A DNA stretch of 64,000 nucleotides from Rhizobiaceae bacterium (GTDB taxonomy: Bacteria; Pseudomonadota; Alphaproteobacteria; Rhizobiales; Rhizobiaceae): NCBI GenBank assembly GCA_017644005.1, contig JAEPMJ010000001.1, positions 186,001 through 250,000 on the forward strand. The letters are read 5' to 3'. Under the pieces are notes generated by a model that did not search any database, was not told the origin of the DNA, and saw only the letters and a list, made by a program, of their open reading frames with translations. Every line of letters begins with the position of its first letter. Positions within the stretch are counted from its first letter, which is position 1. Shown here in pieces: positions 1 to 10,141 of the stretch. The translations under genes and the position numbers were made by a program.

Positions 1-57
1 CTGGCAGGACCATTTTCTTTATGCCCGGGTGGCTGACGGCTACGAACGGGCGCCGCA

Positions 58-2958
58 GTGAGGCAGCGCGCATTGGCGACCACAATAAGTACAAGCATCA
101 AGACGCTGATTGCCGGCCTGCTGGCGCTGCTGATTTCCGCCGTCTCGGCAGTCGCCGTCGAACCTATCAAGATTTCGCGCGGGGATATCGCACTCGACCT
201 GTCGCGCGCGGTCGAAATCTACCGAAACCAGGGACAGAATTTTCAGGTTTCCACGGCACCAGGCCTCGACGGAATCGTGCGGCGCATCGAAGTGGAAGCG
301 AGCAGCGAACGATCGACCGGAGACTGGGCGGTTTTTGCACTGGCCAACAACTCCGACCAGCAGCTCGACAGGTTGATTGAAGCGCCGCATTTCCGACTCT
401 CGGGCTCAGGGCTTATCTGGCCCGACCTGGGCTCGCGCCGCATCGCGGCGATCACACCCAGCGAGGGTTTTGCGCTCGACCGTCAGGCCAGCAGCGATGC
501 AGACGTATTTCTGGTGACGCTGAACCCCGGATCGGTGGTGACATTCGTCGCCGAGCTGTCTTCGTCGCGTTTGCCGCAGGTCTATCTGTGGGATCCGGAG
601 GCCTACAAGGACACGGTCAATTCCTACACGCTTTTCAGGGGCATCGTGATCGGTATCGCCGGTCTGCTGGCGCTGTTCCTGACGATCCTGTTTGTCGTCA
701 AGGGAACGTCGATGTTCCCGGCCACTGCAGCGCTGGCCTGGGCGGTGCTGGCCTATATCTCGATCGACTTCGGCTTCATGACGCGGGTGATCGACATTTC
801 GCCAGGCAACGAGCAGCTGTGGCGCGCAGGCACGGAGATAGCGCTGGCAGGCACGCTGATCGTGTTCCTGTTCACCTATCTCAACCTCAATCGCTGGCAC
901 GGACACTTCAGCTACGGCGCACTGGCCTGGATCCTGGCGCTGCTGGCGATAGGAGGCGTGGCACTTTTCGATCCCGCGGTTGCCGCCGGTATCGCACGCA
1001 TCTCCTTTGCGCTGACGGCCATCGTCGGCATCGCCGTGATCGCCTATCTGTGTTTCCAGGGCTATGACCGCGCGATCATGATCGTGCCGAGCTGGCTGAT
1101 GATCCTAGCCTGGCTCACGGGCGCATGGATGACGGTCACCGGGCTGCTCGACAACGACATCATCCAGCCCGCGCTTGGCGGCGGGCTGGTTCTGATCGTG
1201 CTTCTGATCGGCTTTACGGTGATGCAGCATGCATTTGCCGGCGGTGCCCTGCACCAGGGCCTGTTCAGCGATATGGAACGCCAGGCGCTTGCCCTGACTG
1301 GGTCGGGCGACAGTGTGTGGGACTGGGACGTGCCGCGCGACCGTGTCGTGACCCGGCCCGATATCAGTCGCCAGCTCGGGTTGGCACCCAACAGTCTGCA
1401 GGGTCCTGCGCGCAACTGGCTACCGGCCCTGCACGCCGACGACCGCGACACCTTCCGCACGACCCTCGACGTGGTGCTGGAACACAGGCGCGGGCGCATA
1501 TCGCAAGCGTTTCGCCTGCGCGGATCGGACGGCCACTATCACTGGTTCCTGTTGCGGGCGCGCCCGGTGATTGGCTCCGACGGCGAAATCATCCGCTGCG
1601 TCGGCACGCTGATCGATGTGACCGAGCAGAAGAAAGCCGAAGAGCGGCTGCTGCAGGATGCGGTTCACGACAATTTGACGGGGTTGCCAAACCGGCAGCT
1701 TTTCATGAACCGGCTCGAAACGGTGATCACGCTGGCGCGGGACGACGACAAGGTGCGCCCGACAGTCTTCGTTGTCGATATCGACCGGTTCAAGCATGTC
1801 AATGACAGCCTCGGTATTTCCGCCGGCGACACGATCCTGCTCACCATTTCCCGGCGGCTGCACCGGCTCTTGAAACCCCAGGACTCGCTGTCGCGCTTCT
1901 CCGGCGACCAGTTCGCGATCATGCTCCTGTCGGAGCAGGATCCCGCCCGTATCGCCGCCGTCGCCGATGCCATCCGGCAGGCCGTGCGCGCTCCGCTCAC
2001 TTTCGCCAAACGTGAAATCGTGCTCACGCCGTCGATTGGTCTGATCTCCTGGACTTCCCCGCAGGCAACTGCCGAGGATATCGTCAAGGATGCCGAACTC
2101 GCCATGTTCCAGGCCAAGCGCTTCGGCGGCGACCGTGCTGAGCCGTTCCGCCCGGCGTTTCGATCAATCGGCACCGACCGTCTGCAGCTGGAATCGGATC
2201 TTCGCCGAGCGCTGGAACGGAAGGAACTGACGCTTGCCTACCAGCCGATCGTGCGGCTCGAAGATCAGTCTATCGCCGGATTCGAAGCGCTCATTCGCTG
2301 GGAGCATCCGCGCCGCGGAACCATCCCGCCCGCCGATTTCGTGCCGATTGCGGAGAGCTGCGGTCTGATCGTGCCGATCGGCCTGTTTGCCATGCAGCGC
2401 GCCGCCGAAGACCTTGCCAGTTGGCAAAAGCAGATCGACGACGTCCCGCTTTCGGTTTCCGTCAATCTCTCAAGCCGGCAGCTGCTGCGGCGCGATCTGG
2501 TAAACGACGTTTCTTCTGTCATCGCGCGTTCGGGCATCAAGCCGCGCTGCTTCCGGCTGGAACTCACCGAATCGCTTGTGATGGACAATCCCGAGCAATC
2601 CAGCCACGTGCTCAACCGCCTCGCCGGCCTCGGTATCGGCCTCTCGCTCGACGATTTCGGAACCGGTTATTCGTCGCTCGCCTACCTGACGCGCTTCCCC
2701 TTCGACACGATCAAGATCGACAAGAGCTTCGTCGACGACACCAGCCCGAAACGGGTCGTGCTGCTCAATTCCATGGTCAACATGGCACACGAGCTCGGAC
2801 TTTCGGTCGTGGCCGAGGGCGTATCGGACGAGAGCGATGCGCTGCAGCTCAGACAGATGGGCTGCGAATATGTCCAGAGCTTCGCATTCGGACCGCCCCA
2901 GCCGGCCGATGCGACATTCAAGCTGCTGAAAGAGCAGTATCCGCTCGCTCAGGCGTGA
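58..2958 (+). CDS. 7TM sensor protein with PAS, degenerate GGDEF and EAL domains (putative c-di-GMP phosphodiesterase)
   Basis: Inner-membrane signalling protein of 966 aa. A signal-like helix (about 1-33) precedes a periplasmic domain to about residue 190, seven hydrophobic helices at about 193-393 (7TMR-DISM layout), a PAS domain at about 405-525, a GGDEF domain at about 535-695 and an EAL domain from about 710. The GGDEF signature is SGDQF (615-619), so cyclase activity is doubtful. The EAL domain keeps [11 protein letters not shown] (EAL at 743-745), the DDFGTGYSS loop, IKIDKSF and AEG, so c-di-GMP hydrolysis is likely. The start is GTG at 58 with no clear ribosome site; TTG at 73 is an alternative. 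The gene ends inside the 3' end of the convergent yqgE (10 bp overlap). The sensed ligand cannot be read from sequence. Confidence 0.93.
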   Translation: MRQRALATTISTSIKTLIAGLLALLISAVSAVAVEPIKISRGDIALDLSRAVEIYRNQGQNFQVSTAPGLDGIVRRIEVEASSERSTGDWAVFALANNSDQQLDRLIEAPHFRLSGSGLIWPDLGSRRIAAITPSEGFALDRQASSDADVFLVTLNPGSVVTFVAELSSSRLPQVYLWDPEAYKDTVNSYTLFRGIVIGIAGLLALFLTILFVVKGTSMFPATAALAWAVLAYISIDFGFMTRVIDISPGNEQLWRAGTEIALAGTLIVFLFTYLNLNRWHGHFSYGALAWILALLAIGGVALFDPAVAAGIARISFALTAIVGIAVIAYLCFQGYDRAIMIVPSWLMILAWLTGAWMTVTGLLDNDIIQPALGGGLVLIVLLIGFTVMQHAFAGGALHQGLFSDMERQALALTGSGDSVWDWDVPRDRVVTRPDISRQLGLAPNSLQGPARNWLPALHADDRDTFRTTLDVVLEHRRGRISQAFRLRGSDGHYHWFLLRARPVIGSDGEIIRCVGTLIDVTEQKKAEERLLQDAVHDNLTGLPNRQLFMNRLETVITLARDDDKVRPTVFVVDIDRFKHVNDSLGISAGDTILLTISRRLHRLLKPQDSLSRFSGDQFAIMLLSEQDPARIAAVADAIRQAVRAPLTFAKREIVLTPSIGLISWTSPQATAEDIVKDAELAMFQAKRFGGDRAEPFRPAFRSIGTDRLQLESDLRRALERKELTLAYQPIVRLEDQSIAGFEALIRWEHPRRGTIPPADFVPIAESCGLIVPIGLFAMQRAAEDLASWQKQIDDVPLSVSVNLSSRQLLRRDLVNDVSSVIARSGIKPRCFRLELTESLVMDNPEQSSHVLNRLAGLGIGLSLDDFGTGYSSLAYLTRFPFDTIKIDKSFVDDTSPKRVVLLNSMVNMAHELGLSVVAEGVSDESDALQLRQMGCEYVQSFAFGPPQPADATFKLLKEQYPLAQA

Positions 2959-3560
2959 CCGGCCGTTCCGCTGAAATGCACCAGATTGACGCCGATACGC
3001 GCCAGGATGCGCTCATATTTGGTGTCTATATCGGCATCGAAGAGCATGTCTGAATCGGCAGGGCAGGTCAGCCAGCCGTTTTCGGCGATTTCGCCCTCGA
3101 GCTGCCCCGCGCCCCACCCGGCATACCCTAGCGCCATCAAGGCCCTGTCGGGACCGGTTCCGGTGGAAATGGCGCGCAGTATGTCCACGGTGGCGGTAAG
3201 ACAGACCCTGTCGTCGACCTGCATGGACGATTCGACAACATAGTCGTCGCTGTGGAGCACAAAGCCGCGGCTGCGGTCGACGGGCCCGCCATGGCGCACG
3301 ACGATATCGCGGGCAGAAGCGGGTATCTGGCTGGTTTCGCGCTCTTCCAGGATACCAAGTTGAACCAGCAGGTCCGGGAAGCCGAGGTCCTGGACCTGGT
3401 TGATGATCAGCCCCATCGCGCCTTCGTCGTTATGGGCACAGACATAGATGACCGACCGCGCGAAGCGGTCGTCCTTCATTCCCGGCATCGCGACGAGAAA
3501 CTGGCCGTCGAGGTAAGCTTCCGCCTCCCGGGATCGAATATCATCACCGTCAGCTTCCAT
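2949..3560 (-). CDS. YqgE/AlgH family protein (UPF0301, DUF179)
   Basis: 203 aa, close to the usual size for this family. The N-terminal core carries [20 protein letters not shown] followed by the GLIINQ segment typical of the fold, and a C-terminal [14 protein letters not shown] block. The family is soluble and widely conserved; its biochemical role is not established, although AlgH was first linked to alginate regulation in Pseudomonas. The start is ATG at 3560, 143 bp from the divergent DsbD-like gene, so the promoter lies in 3561-3703. Its last 10 bp overlap the convergent EAL gene, so the two transcripts may form a short antisense overlap. Confidence 0.93.
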   Translation of the reverse strand: MEADGDDIRSREAEAYLDGQFLVAMPGMKDDRFARSVIYVCAHNDEGAMGLIINQVQDLGFPDLLVQLGILEERETSQIPASARDIVVRHGGPVDRSRGFVLHSDDYVVESSMQVDDRVCLTATVDILRAISTGTGPDRALMALGYAGWGAGQLEGEIAENGWLTCPADSDMLFDADIDTKYERILARIGVNLVHFSGTAGHA

Positions 3561-3703
3561 GGCCGAAGCCTAGCGCCTTTCGATGCATCTTGGAAGCTCG
3601 CGGGCGGGTCCGGACATAACCAAATCAGCAACATCACGAGGAAATGAGGTGATGCGACCGCAACGCGCCTTGCTCTTGCCGCGCCGATGCAGAAACTGCC
3701 GCC

Positions 3704-4507
3704 ATGATCCGTCCCCTGCTCCACGGCGCATGTGCCAGCATTGTTCTGGCGTGCATCTCAACCCCGGCACCCGCTGCATCGAGCGAATGGGTCCGCGCCG
3801 AAGGCGGCGCTGTTCGCCTGGTCACCGAACCTGGTGCCGGTAGTGACGGCAAGCTGCGGGCGGCCCTAGAAATCCGGCTTGAACCGGGCTGGAAGACCTA
3901 TTGGCGCGATCCTGGCGAATCCGGCATCCCCCCAATGATCGACGTCACATTTCCGGAGGGACCTGCGCAGGTGGAGATCGGGTATCCGGCCCCCGCGCGA
4001 TTCAATGACGGATATTCGACCTGGGTCGGCTATGACGGTCCGGTCAGCCTTGCGCTTAGCATCGACATGCCTGCCGGCGGGCGGAAACTCTCGGCGTCCG
4101 TGCTCGTCGGAATTTGCGAGACCATCTGCATACCGCTACAGGCCGATCTTTCATTGGAACTCGGTGCAGGCAACACCGAACGGGTCGACGCCAACCTGGT
4201 TGAAACCGCCTTTGCCAAGCTGCCTCGCAGGGCGGGAACAACGTTCAGGGCGTCCCTGAGCGAAGCGAGCGAGAACCGTATCATCGTCGAGGCGCATGCG
4301 CCCGATGCTCACGACCTGACCTTGTTCGTCGCTTCCTCGGGCGACTGGCTCTTCGGCACCCCAGTACCGCTTGGAGACGGCAACTCAACTGCCTTCGAAG
4401 TTCCGGTCTTCGCGGCGCCGGACGCTCCCTCGGCACCGCAGATCATCCACTACGTTCTGGCCACCGGGGACGATGCGGTTGCTGGCACATTTGAAATCGC
4501 CCGCTGA
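3704..4507 (+). CDS. Periplasmic DsbD N-terminal (alpha-like) domain protein
   Basis: 267 aa with a signal peptide (about 1-24, ending ...STPAPAAS). The body resembles the N-terminal disulfide-exchange domain of DsbD/ScsB: LEPGWKTYWRDPGESG near the start and a cysteine pair in VGICETICIPLQ. The membrane (beta) and thioredoxin (gamma) domains of full DsbD are absent, so this is a stand-alone alpha-type protein that would need another thiol donor. It lies 73 bp upstream of a peroxiredoxin on the same strand, which fits a redox theme, but a shared transcript is unproven because an inverted repeat sits between them. Annotators often label this group cytochrome c biogenesis or DsbD-domain protein. 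Confidence 0.88.
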   Translation: MIRPLLHGACASIVLACISTPAPAASSEWVRAEGGAVRLVTEPGAGSDGKLRAALEIRLEPGWKTYWRDPGESGIPPMIDVTFPEGPAQVEIGYPAPARFNDGYSTWVGYDGPVSLALSIDMPAGGRKLSASVLVGICETICIPLQADLSLELGAGNTERVDANLVETAFAKLPRRAGTTFRASLSEASENRIIVEAHAPDAHDLTLFVASSGDWLFGTPVPLGDGNSTAFEVPVFAAPDAPSAPQIIHYVLATGDDAVAGTFEIAR

Positions 4508-4540
4508 TCCCGCCTGGCAATTGCACTGCAACGCCCACCT

Positions 4541-4564
4541 TTGTAAGCAGGCCCCTGCTTACAA
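4541..4564. promoter_or_regulatory. Perfect 10-bp inverted repeat upstream of the peroxiredoxin gene
   Basis: The arms ttgtaagcag (4541-4550) and ctgcttacaa (4555-4564) are exact reverse complements around a 4-nt loop. The element lies 16 bp before the peroxiredoxin start and 34 bp after the previous stop codon. The arms are only 40 percent GC and no T-run follows, which suits an operator or a 5' UTR hairpin better than an intrinsic terminator. The binding partner is unknown. Confidence 0.55.
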
Positions 4565-4580
4565 TTCAAAGGGATAGAAA

Positions 4581-5066
4581 ATGACGATTTCCGTTGGCGA
4601 GAAACTGCCGGACTGTAAACTGAAGCGCGCCACGTCCGAAGGGCCGGTGGACACATCGACCGCAGACTATTTCGCCGGGCGGAAGATCGTTCTATTCGGC
4701 GTACCTGGCGCCTTTACGCCAACCTGCTCGAACAGCCATCTTCCCGGCTTTGTCGAAAACCGCGATGCCATTCTAGCCAGGGGCGTGGACGCGATCGCCG
4801 TCGTCTCGGTGAACGATCACCATGTCATGGCGGCCTGGGCCCGCTTTTCCGGCGCGGAGAACAAGATCGACTTCATTGCCGACGGCAACGCGGACTTTGT
4901 TGACGCGATGGGACTGGCTCTGGATGCGTCGGCCGCCGGCATGGGCCGACGCTCGCAGCGGTTTTCAATGATTGTCGACAACGGCGTTGTCACCGCGATG
5001 AACACCGGCGACAAACCCGGCCAAGCCGAAATCACAGGCGCCGCACGCATCCTGGAACAGTTGTGA
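4581..5066 (+). CDS. Peroxiredoxin, Prx5 type (AhpC/TSA superfamily)
   Basis: 161 aa thiol peroxidase, the usual length for the Prx5 group. The peroxidatic cysteine is C49 in PGAFTPTCSNSHLPGF, the signature of this group. The second half (DASAAGMGRRSQRFSMIVDN) has no cysteine, so it should act as a 1-Cys enzyme using glutathione/glutaredoxin or another outside thiol; C12 is the only other cysteine. It has no signal peptide, so it is cytoplasmic, reducing H2O2 and organic hydroperoxides. A purine-rich stretch (aaaggg) lies just before the ATG at 4581. The perfect inverted repeat at 4541-4564 may regulate it. Confidence 0.96.
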   Translation: MTISVGEKLPDCKLKRATSEGPVDTSTADYFAGRKIVLFGVPGAFTPTCSNSHLPGFVENRDAILARGVDAIAVVSVNDHHVMAAWARFSGAENKIDFIADGNADFVDAMGLALDASAAGMGRRSQRFSMIVDNGVVTAMNTGDKPGQAEITGAARILEQL

Positions 5067-5072
5067 GGCTGG

Positions 5073-5528
5073 CTAGCGCTTCGCGCCGACAGGCTTGAAT
5101 GCGGCCATGCCCTCGCGGGCCAATTCGTCGGCGCGCTCGTTTTCAGGGTGGCCGGCATGCCCCTTCACCCAGTGCCAGCTGATCTCGTGGCGCTGGGAGA
5201 GCGTATCGAGTTCCTGCCAGAGCTCCGCATTCTTGACCGGCTTTTTCGCGGCCGTTTTCCAGCCGTTGCGCTTCCAGCCGTGGATCCATCCGGATATGCC
5301 GTCCTTTACGTAGACGGAGTCCGTATAGAGGTCGATGCGGTGGGGACCGCCTTTCAGTGCCCCCAACGCACGAATGGCTGCCATCAACTCCATCCGGTTG
5401 TTGGTGGTCTGTGCTTCGCCGCCGCACAGCTCTTTTTCGTTGCCGTTGTAGCGCAGAATGGCACCCCAGCCGCCCGGCCCCGGATTGCCCGAACACGCGC
5501 CGTCGGTAAAAATCTCAACTGTCTTCAC
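5073..5528 (-). CDS. rnhA: Ribonuclease HI
   Basis: 151 aa enzyme that cuts the RNA strand of RNA-DNA hybrids. All active-site residues are present: D9 ([14 protein letters not shown]), E47 (NNRMELMAA), D70 (YTDSVYV), H124 ([11 protein letters not shown]) and D134 (ADELA). The frame stays open far upstream, but the start chosen is GTG at 5528: it gives the normal family length, the usual KTVEIFTDG beginning, and a GTGA overlap with the thrB stop codon (4 nt). It is the last gene of the long minus-strand run that begins with the cytochrome oxidase genes, an order common in rhizobia. Confidence 0.96.
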   Translation of the reverse strand: MKTVEIFTDGACSGNPGPGGWGAILRYNGNEKELCGGEAQTTNNRMELMAAIRALGALKGGPHRIDLYTDSVYVKDGISGWIHGWKRNGWKTAAKKPVKNAELWQELDTLSQRHEISWHWVKGHAGHPENERADELAREGMAAFKPVGAKR

Positions 5529-6490
5529 GTGTCGAGCCCGTATTCTGAGGCGGAGTTGACCGCTCGATGGAAGCGGACGCGACGCAGATACTCCCTGGGG
5601 TCGCGTTTCTGGATCATGGCGCCGTCGGGCACGTGGAGCCAGTCGTAAAGCCGGGTCATCAGGAAACGCAGGGCGGAGCCGTGTGCGAGGGTAGGCAGTG
5701 CCGCACCCTCGGCAGGCGTGAGCCGACGGACCGACTGATAACCTGAAAGCAGCGCGCGGGCCTTCGTCAGATTGAAGGAGAAGTCCTTTTCGAAGCACCA
5801 GGCATTGAGGCAGGTTGCGAGATCGTAGGCATAAAAGTCATTGCAGGCGAAATAGAAGTCGATCAGGCCGGACAAGCTGTCTCCGAGAAAAAAGACATTG
5901 TCGGGAAAGAGATCGGCATGAATTACGCCTTCCGGCAGGCCTGACGGCCAGGCAGCTTCGAGCGCGGCAAAGTCCGCCTGCACCTCATCGATGAGACCGG
6001 GCTCTACCTCGTCCGCCCGGTCGCGAGCGCCCTCCCACAGTGCCTTCCAACCCGGTATGGCCATCGCATTTGGACGGCTGAGCCCGAAATCGGCGCCCGC
6101 CCGGTGCAACTCGGCCAACGCCTTGCCCACCTCGCGGCAATGCACGGCGCTCGGCCTGCGTACCCAGAACCCCTCGATAAAGGTGATGATTGCGGCCGGC
6201 CGACCTGCAATTTCGCCCATCAGCGCACCGTCGCGGCGCTGAACCGGCAACGGGCATGAGATGCCCTTGTTTGCCAGATGCTGCATCAGGCCCAGAAAAA
6301 ACGGCAAATCGGCCTTGTCGACGCGTTTCTCATAGAGCGTCAGGATGAACTCGCCGGCACTCGTGTGCAGCATATAGTTCGAGTTTTCCGACCCTTCGGC
6401 AATGCCGCGATAGGATCGCAACCCACCGATATCGTATTCGCCCAGAAACCCTACCAGTTCGGTTTCGGTGATGTCCGTATAGACGGCCAT
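5525..6490 (-). CDS. thrB: Homoserine kinase, aminoglycoside-phosphotransferase fold
   Basis: 321 aa kinase that converts homoserine to O-phosphohomoserine in threonine synthesis. It is the APH-fold ThrB of alphaproteobacteria, not the GHMP type of enterics. Visible features are the N-terminal [18 protein letters not shown], the ATP-binding region [21 protein letters not shown], the catalytic loop [11 protein letters not shown] and the metal-binding [17 protein letters not shown]. The ATG is at 6490, 5 bp after the ispH stop; its TGA overlaps the rnhA GTG. It sits in the usual rhizobial ispH-thrB-rnhA order. Confidence 0.96.
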   Translation of the reverse strand: MAVYTDITETELVGFLGEYDIGGLRSYRGIAEGSENSNYMLHTSAGEFILTLYEKRVDKADLPFFLGLMQHLANKGISCPLPVQRRDGALMGEIAGRPAAIITFIEGFWVRRPSAVHCREVGKALAELHRAGADFGLSRPNAMAIPGWKALWEGARDRADEVEPGLIDEVQADFAALEAAWPSGLPEGVIHADLFPDNVFFLGDSLSGLIDFYFACNDFYAYDLATCLNAWCFEKDFSFNLTKARALLSGYQSVRRLTPAEGAALPTLAHGSALRFLMTRLYDWLHVPDGAMIQKRDPREYLRRVRFHRAVNSASEYGLDT

Positions 6491-6495
6491 GAACC

Positions 6496-7524
6496 TCAGG
6501 CCGCTCCGTTTACGAACGCCATGTCGGCCGCTGTGATTTCGGTGTCGCGCAATTCGCGATTAACCGGGAAGTTCTCGTCTTCTCGCACGGTAAGCGCAAC
6601 ATTCACCTTCACGCTGAAGCGCTGCCGGAAGGCCTCGATAATCTCGTCGACGATGATCTCGGGCGCGGACGCGCCTGCCGAAAGCCCTATGCTGGTTGCG
6701 CCGGCCAGAGTGTCCCACGGGATTTCGCTGGCGCGCTGCACGAGAAGACCGCGCTTGGCGCCAGCCCGTTCGGCTACTTCCACCAGACGCCGGGAGTTGG
6801 AGGAATTCGGTGCGCCGACAACCAGAAAAAGGTCGGTTCCGGGTGCGGCGAGCTTTACCGCCTCCTGGCGATTCGTGGTGGCGTAGCAGATCGATTCCGA
6901 CGCCGGCGGCTGCAGCGATGGAAAGCGCTCTTCCAGCGCACGAATAACGCCTGCGGTGTCTTCCACCGAAAGCGTGGTCTGAGTGACATAACCCAGTGCC
7001 TGCGGGTCCGGCGGCGAAATGCGCTCGACATCGGCCTCCGTCTCGACCAGCGTCACGGTTCCCGGCTCAAGCTGCCCCATCGTGCCAATCACTTCCGGAT
7101 GTCCGGCATGACCGACCAGAAGCACGTGGCGTCCGAGGCGGCGGTGGCGCATAGCCTGCTTGTGAACCTTCGACACCAGCGGACAGGTCGCATCGAGATA
7201 GAAAAGATTGCGCGCTTCCGCGTCGGCCGGTACCGACTTCGGTACGCCGTGAGCCGAAAATACAACCGGCCTGTCACGATGTTCGACAGGGATTTCGTTC
7301 AGTTCCTCGATGAAGATCGCGCCGCGATCGCGCAAGCCGTCCACAACGTAGCGATTGTGCACGATCTCGTGCCGCACATAGACCGGCTTGCCGTACTTTT
7401 TCAACGCGAGCACCACAATCTGGATCGCCCGGTCGACGCCAGCGCAAAATCCGCGGGGCTCGCACAGATTTATGACGAGGTGCGTCCTCTCGGCTTTTCT
7501 GGCGGTTGGTGCTGAAACGTTCAT
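6496..7524 (-). CDS. ispH: 4-hydroxy-3-methylbut-2-enyl diphosphate reductase
   Basis: Last step of the MEP pathway, an Fe-S enzyme forming IPP and DMAPP. The three cluster cysteines are in [25 protein letters not shown] and [13 protein letters not shown], and the substrate-binding [14 protein letters not shown] is present. The start chosen is ATG at 7524 (342 aa), giving the normal N-terminus just ahead of the first cysteine. The frame stays open to 7611, but that would overlap SURF1 by 41 bp and add a non-conserved Ser/Pro/Ala segment. No strong ribosome site precedes either start. Together with dxs and ispE elsewhere in the window it supplies isoprenoids for haem O and quinones. Confidence 0.95.
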   Translation of the reverse strand: MNVSAPTARKAERTHLVINLCEPRGFCAGVDRAIQIVVLALKKYGKPVYVRHEIVHNRYVVDGLRDRGAIFIEELNEIPVEHRDRPVVFSAHGVPKSVPADAEARNLFYLDATCPLVSKVHKQAMRHRRLGRHVLLVGHAGHPEVIGTMGQLEPGTVTLVETEADVERISPPDPQALGYVTQTTLSVEDTAGVIRALEERFPSLQPPASESICYATTNRQEAVKLAAPGTDLFLVVGAPNSSNSRRLVEVAERAGAKRGLLVQRASEIPWDTLAGATSIGLSAGASAPEIIVDEIIEAFRQRFSVKVNVALTVREDENFPVNRELRDTEITAADMAFVNGAA

Positions 7525-7570
7525 GCTGCGCAGATGGAGGTTCGCGGCAGGGGCTGTCAAGGGCGGGTTG

Positions 7571-8320
7571 CTAGGCTGCGCGACCGCGCCGGAAACGGAA
7601 GAGCGCGACACCTACCAGAGCAGCCGCAAGTCCGTACCAGGTCACCGCATATTGCAGATGGTTGTTAGGAAGATCGATCAGGGTCACGCCGCCCACCGGC
7701 AGGCCTCCTGGATTGGGCTCGCCGCCGGCATCAACGAAAAACGGCACGATTTCTACACCTCCGGGCAACGCTGCGGTTGCTGACATTGCAGCGATGTCTT
7801 TCCAGTAGAAGACATTCTTGCCCGGTTCGTTGTCAGGCACGATGAACGAGGGTTTTTCCCAAAGCGGATCGCGGGCAAGGCCGGCAATCTCCACCAGACC
7901 GGATATCTGGCCCTCCGCACGCGTGTCCGGGTCCTTTCGATCATACGGCACAAAGCCGCGGTTGACGAAGATTGCGCGACCATCGTCAAGCATCAGAGGC
8001 GTGTAGACGTTGAAACCGGATTGGCCTTTCCACGTGGAGAAAAAGTGGCGTTCGCCGGCATGGTGAAACGTGCCCGTCACTTCGACAGGCCAGTATTCAA
8101 CACCAGCGCCTTTCGCCAAGCGCTGCTCCATGTCGGCGAGTGTGACTGGCTGCGCCCTGGTGCGGGCGTCGATTTCGGCAAGCAGGCTTTCTTTCCACTG
8201 AAGGCGGTAGACCTGCCAGGTGCCCAGCGCCAGGAGGATAAAGAAGGCGCATGCCAGAACGATCAGCACACCTGCGGAGAGCCGCCCCCTTTTGCCAGAT
8301 GTCCCGCCGGTACCGGTCAC
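7571..8320 (-). CDS. SURF1 family cytochrome oxidase assembly protein
   Basis: 249 aa membrane protein with one hydrophobic helix near residues 14-32 ([24 protein letters not shown]) and a second near the C-terminus ([22 protein letters not shown]), the SURF1 topology. The periplasmic middle has the family [19 protein letters not shown] and [12 protein letters not shown] blocks. SURF1/Shy1 proteins help place haem a in cytochrome oxidase subunit I, which fits the position downstream of the cox genes. It starts with GTG at 8320 overlapping the DUF983 stop by 4 nt, so translation is probably coupled. Confidence 0.95.
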   Translation of the reverse strand: MTGTGGTSGKRGRLSAGVLIVLACAFFILLALGTWQVYRLQWKESLLAEIDARTRAQPVTLADMEQRLAKGAGVEYWPVEVTGTFHHAGERHFFSTWKGQSGFNVYTPLMLDDGRAIFVNRGFVPYDRKDPDTRAEGQISGLVEIAGLARDPLWEKPSFIVPDNEPGKNVFYWKDIAAMSATAALPGGVEIVPFFVDAGGEPNPGGLPVGGVTLIDLPNNHLQYAVTWYGLAAALVGVALFRFRRGRAA

Positions 8321-8718
8321 CGGTCACCGCCCAGCCGCCCCTCGGCAGCCTTGTTGCGGTATTGGAGTGTGATCAGAACACCCTTCATCAAGCGCAGGGC
8401 AGTCAGGCACATGACGACCGCGAGCGGTATCCAGATCAGGAAGTGGACAATGAGCGGAGGGTTGAAGCTGATCTCCATCCACAGCGCCAGCCCGACGACA
8501 ATGAAGCCGATAATCAGGATGACGAATACGGCCGGCCCGTCGCCCGCATCAGCGAAACCGTAGTCCAGGTCGCACACTCCGCAGCGATTGCCGACCGTCA
8601 GAAAGCCTGAAAACAGACGCCCTTCGCCGCACCTTGGACAACGACCCGAAAGCCCGGCCTTGACCGGATCGACGGGTGGCCAGATGGCAGTGTCCTTGCC
8701 GTGCATATCCTCGTTCAT
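8317..8718 (-). CDS. DUF983 family membrane protein
   Basis: 133 aa. The N-terminal part holds a likely zinc-binding cysteine set (SGRCPRCGEGRLF ... NRCGVCDLDYGFADAGDGP), followed by two transmembrane helices (AVFVILIIGFIVVGLALWM and IVHFLIWIPLAVVMCL). DUF983 genes are regularly found between coxC and SURF1 in alphaproteobacteria; their function is unknown, though a part in oxidase assembly is often guessed. The start chosen is ATG at 8718, which overlaps the preceding L,D-transpeptidase stop as ATGA; the frame stays open 14 codons further. Confidence 0.93.
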   Translation of the reverse strand: MNEDMHGKDTAIWPPVDPVKAGLSGRCPRCGEGRLFSGFLTVGNRCGVCDLDYGFADAGDGPAVFVILIIGFIVVGLALWMEISFNPPLIVHFLIWIPLAVVMCLTALRLMKGVLITLQYRNKAAEGRLGGDR

Positions 8719-9215
8719 GGCCTGATCTCGATCGGTGTTCCGTTGTCGACCATTTCCCATATCTCGTCCATGTCGGCATTGGTCACAGCAATGCAGCCGT
8801 CGGTCCAGTCAATCATCTGGAGTAGCCAGGACCACCATCCGAAACCATTCGGCTGTCCGTGAATCATGATGTCGCCGCCTGGACTGTAGCCCGCCGCTGC
8901 CGCCTCAGCTCTGTCATCGGCGTCCGGATATGAGATGTGAATGGACAGATGAAACGCACTGTTGGGATTGCGCCAGTCCAGCACATAGCGCCCCTCAGGC
9001 GTTCGCTCATCACCTTCGCGCTGTTTGTGGCCGACCGGCATGTCGCCCAGGGCGATCTCGTAGGTACGAACCGTATCACCCTTCGAGATCAACATCATCT
9101 TCCGCGCCGACTTCTCGACAACCACCAGGTCAATGCGCGGATTGTCCGTTGCGTACGCCGCCGGCATGAGCAACAGCGCGAAAAAGAAAATGGCGGCACG
9201 AAAGCTGTTTTTCAT
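8715..9215 (-). CDS. L,D-transpeptidase family protein (YkuD domain)
   Basis: 166 aa exported enzyme with a signal peptide (about 1-22, ...LLLMPAAYATD). The YkuD core is complete: GDERTPEGRYVLDWRN, the histidine motif GGDIMIHGQPNG and the catalytic cysteine in DWTDGCIAVTNADMDEIW. Such enzymes form 3-3 peptidoglycan cross-links or attach proteins to peptidoglycan in the periplasm. The TDGC variant, in place of SHGC, is typical of one small subfamily. It lies 46 bp after coxC and is coupled by ATGA to DUF983, so a cell-wall gene sits inside the oxidase assembly operon. Confidence 0.92.
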   Translation of the reverse strand: MKNSFRAAIFFFALLLMPAAYATDNPRIDLVVVEKSARKMMLISKGDTVRTYEIALGDMPVGHKQREGDERTPEGRYVLDWRNPNSAFHLSIHISYPDADDRAEAAAAGYSPGGDIMIHGQPNGFGWWSWLLQMIDWTDGCIAVTNADMDEIWEMVDNGTPIEIRP

Positions 9216-9261
9216 GCCGCCATCACATCACTCGAATGCGTCCAAACGCGGACGCTTGCAG

Positions 9262-10140
9262 CTAGTGCGCCGCTATCGTCGCACCTGCCGACGCCCAGAC
9301 ATAAACGCAGGCGAACAGGAACAGCCAGACCACGTCGACGAAGTGCCAATACCAGGCGGCGGCTTCGAAGCCGAAATGCTGCTGCGGTGTAAAGTGCCCG
9401 GCCATCGCACGGAACAGACAGACCAGAAGGAAGATCGTTCCGATCAGAACGTGGAACCCGTGGAAGCCGGTCGCCATGAAGAACGTCGCACCGTAGATCG
9501 ATTGCGAGAACTGGAACGGCGCCTCGGCGTATTCGTAAGCCTGCACGCACGTGAACAGCACGCCAAGCGCAACCGTCAGCGCAAGACCCCAGACGAGGCC
9601 CTTGCGATCATTGTGCAGCAGAGCGTGGTGAGCCCAGGTGACGGTTGTGCCCGACAGAAGCAGGATGATGGTGTTGTAGAGCGGCAGGTGCCACGGATCG
9701 AGCACCTCGATACCCTCCGGTGGCCAGTGACCACCGGTGTATTCCACGCGCGATACCTGAATGGCTTCGTTGGCAAACAGGCTTGCGTCGAAAAACGCCC
9801 AGAACCAAGCGACGAAGAACATCACCTCGGAGGCGATGAACATGATCATTCCGTAGCGCAGGTGCAGCGAAACGACGCGTGTGTGGTCACCCTGATGCGC
9901 TTCCTTGATCGTGTCCGACCACCAGGCGAACATCACATAAAGTACGATGGCGAAGCCGACGAAGAACAGCCAGGGATTGGCAAGGTTGATACCGAAAAGC
10001 GGGAACTCGCCGCCGTTGAGATATCGCATCCATGCGACACCGCCGAGCGCCATGATCAGCGCTCCAACAGCGCCGAGAACCGGCCACGGACTCGGATCTA
10101 CGAGATGGTAATCGTGATGTTTGGCGTGCGTGTCAGCCAT
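9262..10140 (-). CDS. ctaE: Cytochrome c oxidase subunit III
   Basis: 292 aa, seven predicted membrane helices. Family features include the N-terminal [37 protein letters not shown] in the core, [19 protein letters not shown], and [20 protein letters not shown]. It is part of the aa3-type terminal oxidase in the inner membrane. The start is ATG at 10140, with the ctaG stop 1 bp before it. Gene order coxB-coxA-ctaB-small gene-ctaG-coxC is the standard alphaproteobacterial one. Confidence 0.98.
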   Translation of the reverse strand: MADTHAKHHDYHLVDPSPWPVLGAVGALIMALGGVAWMRYLNGGEFPLFGINLANPWLFFVGFAIVLYVMFAWWSDTIKEAHQGDHTRVVSLHLRYGMIMFIASEVMFFVAWFWAFFDASLFANEAIQVSRVEYTGGHWPPEGIEVLDPWHLPLYNTIILLLSGTTVTWAHHALLHNDRKGLVWGLALTVALGVLFTCVQAYEYAEAPFQFSQSIYGATFFMATGFHGFHVLIGTIFLLVCLFRAMAGHFTPQQHFGFEAAAWYWHFVDVVWLFLFACVYVWASAGATIAAH

Positions 10141-10141
10141 T

